From Deltaproteobacteria bacterium (GTDB taxonomy: Bacteria > Desulfobacterota > UBA8473), in assembly GCA_030643245.1 (NCBI GenBank), contig DAOWME010000051.1, forward strand, positions 1-13,977: 13,977 nt of DNA. The letters are read 5' to 3'. A program made the translations under genes and the position numbers. The notes beneath the pieces were generated by a model, which did not search any database, was not told the origin of the DNA, and saw nothing but the letters and a program-made list of their open reading frames with translations. Shown here one piece after another: positions 7,489 to 13,719 of this stretch (position 1 is the stretch's first letter; each line of letters starts with the position of its first letter).

Positions 7489-8856
7489 TTAGGGAATGGA
7501 AACGATCTCTCCTATCAAGTCATAGGCATTCACACCGGTAATCAACAAATCATGCATTTCTCCGGGGATGGCCTTACCTTTCGTAATGTAAGTTATCCCA
7601 TCTATATCGGGCGCCTGGCAAGGTGTCCTCCCCTTCAGTAAGGCCGGCTGTCCGCCAACCCCACCATTATCATCACTGAGGCCTTCTATCAGGACCTTTG
7701 TGGTAGTCCCCACTAGTCCCCTGTTAAGCTTCACTGCTATACCCTTCTGAACCTCCATCACCCTATGATAACGTTCCTCCTTTGTCTCTTCCGGGACTTG
7801 ATTTGGAAAAGTTGCGGCCATTGTGCCTTCTTCTTTGGAATATTTGAATGCACCCAACCTTTCGAATTCTATGTCCTGCATGAATTCGAGCAACTCCCCG
7901 AACTGGTCATCGGTCTCCCCGGGAAACCCGACGATCAATGAAGTGCGAATGGAGATATCTGGGATTTCTCTCCTCAGTCTCTCGATCAGCCTCCGTATGT
8001 GGCTGCCCTTTGTCTTCCTGCCCATGGCCTCCAGTATCTTATCATTAATATGCTGTATCGGCAGGTCTATGTAGTTACAGACCGCTTCTTCTTCCTTTAT
8101 TGCTTTGATCAGACCTTCGGTGAAATGTGCAGGATGGGTATATAGGACACGAATCCATTGAAGCCCGTCAATCCGTGCCAACTCCCTCAATAAACCTTCA
8201 AAGTTCGCAGCCGACTTGATGTCTCTACCGAACATGGTAGTATCCTGTGCGATGAGATTGATCTCTTTTACCCCCATCGCCACCAGATTTTCCACTTCCT
8301 CGATAATGGAATTCTGAACCCTGCTACGGAACCTCCCTCGTATTCTTCCGATCACACAATAAGAACAGGAATTGGAACATCCCTCCGCTATCTTGACATA
8401 GGCACTGTAATCTGCACAGGTATTCAACCTGGGAGTCTTGTGGTTATATAGAAATCGGGGTTCACCGATATAACTCCTTGGCGGATCTTCGGACATTCTA
8501 AACCGATCCAATATCTCAACAACCTTATGGAACTCTCCGGTACCGATGAATATATCCACTTCAGACAGTTCCTTAACAAGCGCATCCTCATACCGCTGAG
8601 GCAGGCACCCTGTCACCACCAAAGTACGGCAATTGCCGGTCTTTTTGAGCTCCGCTGACTCCAGTATCGTATCTATAGACTCTTCCTTTGCAACCTCGAT
8701 AAAACCGCAGGTGTTTATTATGATAATCTCTGCCTCTTCTTCCCTTTCGGATATTTGATAGCCGCTCTCAATTAACAACCCTAACATTACCTCTGTGTCG
8801 ACAAGGTTTTTGGCACAACCCAGACTGATCATGCTGACACGTTCTCTCAACGTCAT
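7489..8856 (-). CDS. rimO: Ribosomal protein S12 methylthiotransferase RimO
   Basis: RimO is a radical SAM enzyme that methylthiolates the conserved aspartate of ribosomal protein uS12. The 455-residue length is typical. The N-terminal MTTase domain has its three cluster-binding cysteines C14 (SLGCAKNLVDTE), C50 (NTCGF) and C84 (TGCLPQRY). The radical SAM motif is C160-x3-C164-x2-C167 (EGCSNSCSYC), followed by RIRGRFRSR. The region DLPIQHINDKILEAMGR and the C-terminal part, which carries the TRAM RNA-binding domain, complete the family architecture. SLGCAKNLVDTE favours RimO over MiaB, which has a different N-terminal signature. The ATG at 8856 has AAGGA at good spacing. It overlaps the end of the upstream remnant frame, suggesting it once followed a peroxiredoxin gene on the same transcript. 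Confidence 0.92.
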   Translation of the reverse strand: MTLRERVSMISLGCAKNLVDTEVMLGLLIESGYQISEREEEAEIIIINTCGFIEVAKEESIDTILESAELKKTGNCRTLVVTGCLPQRYEDALVKELSEVDIFIGTGEFHKVVEILDRFRMSEDPPRSYIGEPRFLYNHKTPRLNTCADYSAYVKIAEGCSNSCSYCVIGRIRGRFRSRVQNSIIEEVENLVAMGVKEINLIAQDTTMFGRDIKSAANFEGLLRELARIDGLQWIRVLYTHPAHFTEGLIKAIKEEEAVCNYIDLPIQHINDKILEAMGRKTKGSHIRRLIERLRREIPDISIRTSLIVGFPGETDDQFGELLEFMQDIEFERLGAFKYSKEEGTMAATFPNQVPEETKEERYHRVMEVQKGIAVKLNRGLVGTTTKVLIEGLSDDNGGVGGQPALLKGRTPCQAPDIDGITYITKGKAIPGEMHDLLITGVNAYDLIGEIVSIP

Positions 8857-9189
8857 ATGGTAATCCTTCTTTGTCGTTCTTGCCCCGTAACGGACTCTGT
8901 CATTAAAAAACGTCTATGTACAGGACCATTGTATACCCCATAAACCGATCCTATCTTGCCTCCGGCATGGGATAACATGGGAAAGGAAACACCCCCTTCT
9001 ACCATCTTGGAGAGCTCTTTCTCTTGCCAGATCTTGTGCACAAAATGGCTGTCCACACTGATCGCTCTAACTGATGCCATAATGGCCTCCTTCCTTTGTT
9101 CCATTTGTTCTTTTGGCATTTCTTCCTTTTCCGGCTCACCCACCTTTGATCCGGTGGGCTTACCGAATACCGATTTCCAACTCTTTCAT
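8853..9189 (-). pseudogene. Decayed peroxiredoxin (AhpC/TSA family) remnant
   Basis: The frame starting at GTG 9143 contains a segment recognisable as the middle of a 2-Cys-type peroxiredoxin: AISVDSHFVHKIWQEKEL, then GVSFPML and GGKIGSVYGVYN. Family members continue with G-RGRFLIDPDG, but here the sequence goes to RRFLM and loses similarity. The catalytic DFTFVCP peroxidatic-cysteine region is missing. A strong Shine-Dalgarno (GGGGGTGAAGG) precedes an ATG at 9187-9189 (MKELEIG, typical of such N-termini), but that frame stops at 9160-9162 after nine codons. The simplest reading is an internal deletion plus one or two frameshifts. The 96-residue open frame may still be translated but should lack peroxidase activity. 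It lies between the flavodiiron gene and rimO, an oxygen-defence context that fits. Confidence 0.6.
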
Positions 9190-9207
9190 ACCTTCACCCC
9201 CGTTTTT

Positions 9208-9228
9208 CATATGCAATTAAAGCATATG
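9208..9228. promoter_or_regulatory. 7-bp inverted repeat ahead of the peroxiredoxin remnant
   Basis: CATATGC (9208-9214) and GCATATG (9222-9228) form perfect arms around AATTAAA. It lies about 19 bp upstream (on the minus strand) of the remnant's ATG at 9189 and 35 bp past the flavodiiron stop. It could be a repressor operator for the old peroxiredoxin gene or a weak attenuator. There is no T-run after it on the minus strand, so a terminator is unlikely. Confidence 0.3.
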
Positions 9229-9262
9229 TCATTGATGGCCTAATCAGTGGACTAGGCAAGAT

Positions 9263-10444
9263 CTAAGGAAGGGCCCGGGCGATTTTCTCGCCTAAATTAT
9301 GGCAGGCATCAAGGCCTTTATCATCCGGCACGTATTGTATTCTAGTACCAGGGTCAATGATTTCAAATTTCATCTCTTCAAATTCTTGATTTATGAGTTT
9401 AACCGCCTCACCGCTCCAGCCATAAGAACCGAATGCCGCTGCAACCTTGTTCTTTGGTTTCAAACCCTTCATATAGGTCAGAAAATCGCTGACCGTAGGG
9501 AAAAGGCCGTTATTAATAGTAGGAGAGCCAACAATGACCGCTCCGGCATCAAGAACTTCGGTTATGATGTCGCTCCGGTGACAGGACCGCAGGTGCATTA
9601 GCCGGGCATTGACACCTTCCTGGCCAAGGGCCTCCACAATAGCCTCAGCCATGATCTCTGTGCTGTGCCACATGGTATCATAAATGACTACGGCTTTTCT
9701 CTTTGGTTTCTGGGTGCTCCACTCCACATAGGCATTAATGATTTTTGAAGGGTTTTCACGCCAGATTATACCGTGATCAGGACAGATCATATCAATGGCC
9801 AGTCCCATTTCTGAAACCTTTTCCACCAACTTTAGTATTAGTGGAGAGTAAAGCAGCAGGATATTGGCGAAGTATTTCTTGGCATGGGGCATGATTGCCT
9901 CTCCAATCTCGTCGTCATACCTTTCGATCCCCGCGTAATGCTGTCCAAAGGCATCACTTGAAAAAAGGATCTTGTCTTCTTTAACATAGGTAAACATGCT
10001 ATCCGGCCAATGAAGCATCCTGGTTTCCAGGAATGTGAGGGTTCTCTTTCCCAGGCTCAATTCCCCACCGTTTTCAACTGGCTGGTAATTCCACTCCTGT
10101 GAGAAATGCATTGAAAGATTTTTGTGCCCCATTTTGGAGCAATAGAGGGGGGTATCCTCCCCAATCCTGTGCATTACCCTTGGCAGTCCCCCGGAGTGAT
10201 CCATTTCTGTATGGTTGCTGATTACGTAATCAATCTTCTTGGGATCAATTATTTGACTGATACTTGCAATCAATTCATCCGCAAATTCCTTTTTTACCGT
10301 ATCAATCAGGGTGATCTTTTCATCAACGATCAGGAATGAGTTATAGGTGGTTCCCTGATAGGTGGAATACCCATGGAAATCCCTGATGTTCCAATCAATG
10401 ACTCCCAGCCAGTAAATGTCCTTTACAATTTCTATAGGCTTCAT
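9263..10444 (-). CDS. Flavodiiron protein (rubredoxin:oxygen / NO oxidoreductase, FprA type)
   Basis: This soluble enzyme reduces O2 to water (or NO to N2O) using electrons usually delivered by rubredoxin. With the start at ATG 10444 it has 393 residues, the usual class A length. The metallo-beta-lactamase-like domain has all diiron ligands: H78-x-E80-x-D82-H83 (NHTEMDHSGG), H145 (LHWPDS), D164 (SSDAFG) and H224 (CPDHG). The C-terminal flavodoxin domain (about 248-393) shows IYDTMWHSTE, GSPTINNGLFP and FGSYGWSGE. I chose ATG 10444 because AAGGAG lies just upstream and the product then begins with the typical MKPIEIVKDIYWLG. The frame stays open 28 codons further up, but those codons come from an inserted element. 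The gene has no separate rubredoxin neighbour in view. Confidence 0.9.
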   Translation of the reverse strand: MKPIEIVKDIYWLGVIDWNIRDFHGYSTYQGTTYNSFLIVDEKITLIDTVKKEFADELIASISQIIDPKKIDYVISNHTEMDHSGGLPRVMHRIGEDTPLYCSKMGHKNLSMHFSQEWNYQPVENGGELSLGKRTLTFLETRMLHWPDSMFTYVKEDKILFSSDAFGQHYAGIERYDDEIGEAIMPHAKKYFANILLLYSPLILKLVEKVSEMGLAIDMICPDHGIIWRENPSKIINAYVEWSTQKPKRKAVVIYDTMWHSTEIMAEAIVEALGQEGVNARLMHLRSCHRSDIITEVLDAGAVIVGSPTINNGLFPTVSDFLTYMKGLKPKNKVAAAFGSYGWSGEAVKLINQEFEEMKFEIIDPGTRIQYVPDDKGLDACHNLGEKIARALP

Positions 10445-10465
10445 ATGTTTCTCCTTTCTTTCTTT

Positions 10466-10564
10466 GGCATCCTTCATAAAAGCTATAAAGTAGTTTACAC
10501 TTTCTATTAAAAAAAATGGTCTCGGCATAATTTCAAAAGTGTAAACTGATGTATGAAGGATGCC
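10466..10564. mobile_element. 99-bp MITE-like element with 12-bp terminal inverted repeats and 8-bp target duplication
   Basis: The left end GGCATCCTTCAT (10466-10477) and right end ATGAAGGATGCC (10553-10564) are perfect inverted repeats. The sequence immediately outside is the same 8 bases on both sides: CTTTCTTT at 10458-10465 and again at 10565-10572. A second perfect inner pair, AGTTTACACTTT (10492-10503) and AAAGTGTAAACT (10536-10547), lies inside, so each end reads as an outer 12-13 bp block, a short variable gap, then a 12-bp block. No protein is encoded. The structure is that of a non-autonomous insertion moved in trans by a transposase making 8-bp duplications (several IS families with GG-starting ends do this). 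The target is a CTTT repeat, so a chance repeat must be allowed for. Confidence 0.7.
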
Positions 10565-10583
10565 CTTTCTTTTTATTATTGTC

Positions 10584-13031
10584 TCAATCTATCCTGGTCC
10601 TATACAGGAGAAGACTGTTGGAGACGACCGTAATGCTGCTCATAGCCATGGCCAATGCCGCCACAATAGGATGAAGCTGTCTTAAAAATGCAGGCAGAAA
10701 TTCAAAAGGATAGAGCACTCCTCCTGCAACAGGTATAAGTAAAATATTATAAATGAAGGCCCAGAAAAGGTTCTGCCTGACGGTTCTCATAGTGGCCCTG
10801 CTCAGTTTGATTGTTCTTGCAACACCTTTCAGACTACCGCTTGCCAGGATCACATCGCCGGACTCTATAGCCACATCTGTTCCTGTCCCGATTGCCAGGC
10901 CCACATCGGCCTGGGCAAGTGCCGGGGCATCATTGATTCCATCCCCCACCATCCCGACTTTTTCGCCTCTATCCTGGAGCTCTTTGATTTTCGCTGATTT
11001 TTCTTCAGGCCGCACTTCTGCAACTACCTCATCAATATTGACTTCCGATGCGATTGCCTTCGCTGTCCTGATATTATCCCCTGTAAACATGACAACATTT
11101 ACGTCCTGCTCGTGCAGTTTTTCAATGGCCTCTTTTGACTCCGGCTTGACCGTATCAGCCACAGCTATAAGGCCAGCAAGTTGTTTATCAACCACAATTA
11201 TTACCACTGTCTTTCCTTTACCCTGCAAGGACCGCACCTGGTCTTTCGCACGACCAAGGCCAATGCCCATATCATCAAACCAGTTCGGTTTTCCTGCCAG
11301 GACCTCTTGCCCGTTTATTTTTGCCCGTACTCCAAGACCACTTGAGGCCTTAAAGTTCTCTGGTTCGACAAGGTCAATCTCTCTCTTTTCCGCCTCCTTG
11401 ACTATGGCCCGTCCTATAGGATGTTCAGACCCCCTTTCCACCGAGGCTCCAAGTCTTAGAAGTTCTCCCTCGTTTTTAATAAGTGAATTAGACACAATTA
11501 TATTGACCACGGAGGGCTTGCCCAAGGTGATAGTCCCGGTCTTATCCAGGACAATCGTATCAAGTTTTGTGGCTGTCTCTAAGGCCTCGCTATTCTTGAA
11601 GAGCACGCCTTTTTCCGCCCCCTTTCCTGTCCCGGCCATAATGGCCGTAGGAGTGGCAAGCCCGAGGGCACAGGGGCAGGCAATGACCAGCACTGCCACC
11701 AATCGTATCATGGACGGCACGAATTCGCCTCCGATTGCCCACCAGAGGATAAAAGTCAAAAAAGCGATCCCTATTACACAGGGTACAAACACCGCTGCGA
11801 CGCGATCCGCTAATGCCTGAACGGGAGCCTTGCTGCCCTGGGCCTCCTGAACCAGCCGGATGATCTGGGCCAAGATCGTATCCTTTCCGACCCTGTTTGC
11901 CTTGAACTTGAGGCGGCCCTCCCCGTTAATAGTGCCTCCTGTTAGTCTGGCTCCTGATTTCTTGTCAACGGGAATGGGTTCGCCGGTCAACATAGATTCA
12001 TCAACCGTAGATTCACCTTCAAGGACCACACCGTCCACAGGGATGCTTTCACCTGGATGGACAATAACCACATCACCCACATTTACATGGGAAAGAGGGA
12101 TTTCCTTTTCTTTAACATCCTCTATAATGGTTGCCGTTTTTGGACGCAGCCCCATCAGCTTGCGGATAGCACCTCCCGTTCGACCCTTTGTTCTGGATTC
12201 CAGCATCTTTCCAAGCTTAATTAGGGTGATGATAACGGCAGAGGTCTCAAAATATACATGCTCGCCAAGGGGAGAATAAAGAAGGACGGCAAGGGAGTAA
12301 AAATAGGCTACGGAGGACCCCATAGCCACCAAGACATCCATATTGGCACTGCCATTCTTTATGCTTTTCAATGCTCCGGTATAGTAATCCCCGCCAGTGT
12401 AAAACTGGACAGGAGTAGCCAATGCCAGGAAAAGCCAGTTGACCCAAACAGCATGTGCCCATAATCCAAAAAGGCCGAAATCCCTTCCCATGCTGAGAAA
12501 GAAGAGCGGGGCGGTAAATAAGAGGCCTGTAAAAAACTTGCGGGCCTGATTTTTTATCTCGGCTTTCCGAGCGGCCAGTTCCGCATCTTCGTCATCAATT
12601 GTCTCAGCCGGTCGTAAGGCTCTGTAACCCGCCCTTTCTATAGCGGCGATGATATCATCCATGGTTGTAATGGTCGGAATGTATTCCACATGGGCACGCT
12701 CTGTAGCAAAATTGACTGAAGCCCTGACCACGCCCCGAACCTTCTTGTTCAAGCTTCTTTCAATAGTCGTGGCGCAATTGGCACAGGTCATACCGGTAAC
12801 CGGGATGTCAACGGTTGCCTTTGCCACTCCGTAGCCTGCATCATGAATCTTCTCTACCAGATCTTTTATCTCTATATCATTTGAATGATATGATATAGCA
12901 GCCCGCTCGGTGGCAAAGTTGACATTCGCCTCCTTGACTCCTCGGAGTTTTTTGACACTCCTTTCGATATTCAGGGCGCAATTGGCGCATGACATCCCTG
13001 TTATCGGAATCGTTACGTTTTGCTCGGACAA
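10584..13031 (-). CDS. copA: Copper-exporting P1B-type ATPase CopA
   Basis: The 815-residue P1B-1 ATPase exports Cu(I) from the cytoplasm. Two N-terminal heavy-metal domains carry CxxC pairs C15/C18 (GMSCANC) and C83/C86 (GMTCANC). Hydrophobic helices follow at about 168-181, 190-206, 233-252 and 260-275. Then come the actuator TGEP (349-352), the transmembrane CPC (452-454), the phosphorylated D496 in DKTGT, the SEHP nucleotide site (535-538) and GDGIND (696-701). Near the end, N-x6-YN-x4-P and M-x2-SS are the Cu(I)-specific signatures of the last two helices. The start is TTG 13031 with GAGG 8 nt upstream; an ATG a few bases before it is out of frame. The copZ-like gene lies 118 bp upstream on the same strand. 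Confidence 0.93.
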   Translation of the reverse strand: MSEQNVTIPITGMSCANCALNIERSVKKLRGVKEANVNFATERAAISYHSNDIEIKDLVEKIHDAGYGVAKATVDIPVTGMTCANCATTIERSLNKKVRGVVRASVNFATERAHVEYIPTITTMDDIIAAIERAGYRALRPAETIDDEDAELAARKAEIKNQARKFFTGLLFTAPLFFLSMGRDFGLFGLWAHAVWVNWLFLALATPVQFYTGGDYYTGALKSIKNGSANMDVLVAMGSSVAYFYSLAVLLYSPLGEHVYFETSAVIITLIKLGKMLESRTKGRTGGAIRKLMGLRPKTATIIEDVKEKEIPLSHVNVGDVVIVHPGESIPVDGVVLEGESTVDESMLTGEPIPVDKKSGARLTGGTINGEGRLKFKANRVGKDTILAQIIRLVQEAQGSKAPVQALADRVAAVFVPCVIGIAFLTFILWWAIGGEFVPSMIRLVAVLVIACPCALGLATPTAIMAGTGKGAEKGVLFKNSEALETATKLDTIVLDKTGTITLGKPSVVNIIVSNSLIKNEGELLRLGASVERGSEHPIGRAIVKEAEKREIDLVEPENFKASSGLGVRAKINGQEVLAGKPNWFDDMGIGLGRAKDQVRSLQGKGKTVVIIVVDKQLAGLIAVADTVKPESKEAIEKLHEQDVNVVMFTGDNIRTAKAIASEVNIDEVVAEVRPEEKSAKIKELQDRGEKVGMVGDGINDAPALAQADVGLAIGTGTDVAIESGDVILASGSLKGVARTIKLSRATMRTVRQNLFWAFIYNILLIPVAGGVLYPFEFLPAFLRQLHPIVAALAMAMSSITVVSNSLLLYRTRID

Positions 13032-13071
13032 TCGAATCGCCTCATTGTATAACTATTTCACCAAGCACGAT

Positions 13072-13138
13072 GATTTTATGAAACGCGACTTCGGTGCTGC
13101 TTTAAGCCCCTGTCTTTGGCGGGGCGTTATATAAAATC
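13072..13138. repeat. Imperfect 15-bp inverted repeat with nested GC hairpin between copZ and copA
   Basis: The left arm 13072-13086 (GATTTTATGAAACGC) matches the inverse of 13124-13138 at 13 of 15 positions. Nested inside, GCCCC (106-110 of the 13000s) pairs with GGGGC (13121-13125) around a 10-nt loop. The two pairings are partly exclusive because they share bases 13124-13125. It lies in the 118-bp gap and could act in attenuation, mRNA processing or as a small repeat insertion. There is no T-run fitting a minus-strand terminator. Confidence 0.45.
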
Positions 13139-13149
13139 GCGCAGCGAGT

Positions 13150-13353
13150 TTATTCGGCCGGATAATTTATATCCTTAAGTGTGGATTTGAGTTTTTCAAG
13201 AGTTGCCGGCGCATCGTATTCAACAGTTACTTCTTTTGAGTTAGGGTCTCCCTCTATACTTGAGACACCTTCAATCTCGCTCAACTCCTTTTTGATGCTC
13301 ATTACGCAATGATCACAACTTATGTTGGGTATTGAAAAGGTCTTTGATTCCAT
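13150..13353 (-). CDS. copZ: CopZ-like heavy-metal-associated (HMA) copper chaperone
   Basis: The 67-residue single HMA domain has the metal site C13-x2-C16 (NISCDHCVMSIKKEL). The usual GMTC is replaced by NISC, so Gly-Met before the first Cys is lost, a common variation in small chaperones. The rest follows the fold: EIEGVSSIEGDPNSKEVTVEYD, then a final helix and KDINYPAE. It should bind Cu(I) in the cytoplasm and pass it to the HMA domains of CopA, encoded downstream on the same strand. The ATG at 13353 has an AAGGAG site, but that site sits in the loop of a perfect 7-bp hairpin. Mercury-binding proteins share the fold; the CopA neighbour favours copper. Confidence 0.85.
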   Translation of the reverse strand: MESKTFSIPNISCDHCVMSIKKELSEIEGVSSIEGDPNSKEVTVEYDAPATLEKLKSTLKDINYPAE

Positions 13354-13355
13354 AA

Positions 13356-13378
13356 GGCTTATCTCCTTTCAATAAGCC
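13356..13378 (-). promoter_or_regulatory. Hairpin presenting the copZ Shine-Dalgarno in its loop
   Basis: On the minus strand GGCTTAT (13378-13372) pairs perfectly with ATAAGCC (13362-13356), enclosing the 9-nt loop TGAAAGGAG, which contains the ribosome-binding site. The ATG follows 2 nt after the stem, so the ribosome must melt the hairpin to initiate. This could tune or regulate translation of the chaperone. Confidence 0.5.
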
Positions 13379-13386
13379 GGTCAGGC

Positions 13387-13404
13387 TGGAGCATATTAGC
13401 TCCA
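13387..13404 (-). promoter_or_regulatory. TGGAGC-N6-GCTCCA dyad upstream of copZ, candidate operator
   Basis: Perfect 6-bp arms (13387-13392 and 13399-13404) surround ATATTA, 34 bp upstream of the copZ start. The position suits an operator for a metal-responsive regulator of copZ-copA. No CueR, CsoR or CopY gene is in the window, and I do not recognise the site as a known box. Confidence 0.35.
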
Positions 13405-13431
13405 TTTGTTGGACTTAGTTCATCAATAACA

Positions 13432-13618
13432 TAAGGGACGGGGACGAAATAACTTCCCCATTTGTGCATCTCATCTTCAGGCCATCTTTGACCGATCTTC
13501 AAACACAAAATCCTCGAAATAGGCAAAACTATTCCTGTGGTTTTGTATTTTCAGATCGAACAAATCTGACCTAAATCTGAGCGCCAACTTGAGGAAGTTA
13601 TTTCGGCCCCGCCCCTTA
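13432..13618. repeat. 187-bp unit bounded by 26-nt inverted repeats (REPIN/REP-doublet-like)
   Basis: 13432-13457 (starting TAAGGGACGGGGACG and ending AATAACTTCC) matches the reverse complement of 13593-13618 at 24 of 26 positions, differing only at two A/G or A/C sites in the GC-rich part. The spacer of 135 bp has no recognised gene. Each arm is GC-rich at one end and AT-rich at the other, with no target duplication visible. This resembles REP-type sequences that occur as inverted pairs and are moved by Y1 (IS200-like, RAYT) transposases. The family call is inference; the inverted repeat is seen directly. Confidence 0.55.
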
Positions 13619-13713
13619 GCCCAGCGGTTAAAGATATCTCGAACCGTAGATTGGCTTAAACCTTCTTTTACGGCAACTCTCTTGCGGTTGCTAGATATGC
13701 AGGATCCATATAT
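13594..13713 (-). pseudogene. Transposase helix-turn-helix remnant (ISL3-like)
   Basis: Reading on the minus strand from 13713, an open frame with no start codon gives SSNRKRVAVKEGLSQ then STVRDIFNRWAKGRG. This looks like the helix-turn-helix of ISL3-family and similar transposases (VAxxEGLSxxTVRxIFxRWAK). Upstream the frame is closed by a stop at 13714-13716. Downstream it runs into the 26-nt repeat, after which the translation no longer resembles a transposase, although the frame stays open to a TGA at 13477-13479. It is therefore a fragment of about 35 residues with no catalytic residues. The family call is tentative because the match is to one short motif. Confidence 0.4.
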
Positions 13714-13719
13714 TTAATG

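Noticed and set aside
9208..9228. Rho-independent terminator of the flavodiiron gene
   Set aside because: The stem is AT-rich and is followed on the minus strand by A residues rather than a T-run.
10445..10528. Longer flavodiiron protein starting at ATG 10528
   Set aside because: The 28 extra residues come from the inserted element and have no family support. ATG 10444 has AAGGAG at proper spacing and gives the typical N-terminus.
10753..11820. 355-residue open frame antisense to copA on the plus strand
   Set aside because: It is a shadow of the copA coding strand, Ser/Pro-rich and without a ribosome-binding site. CopA itself has every family motif.
13477..13593. C-terminal continuation of the transposase-like frame through the repeat unit
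   Set aside because: After the 26-nt repeat the translation shows no transposase features. The open frame is probably chance.
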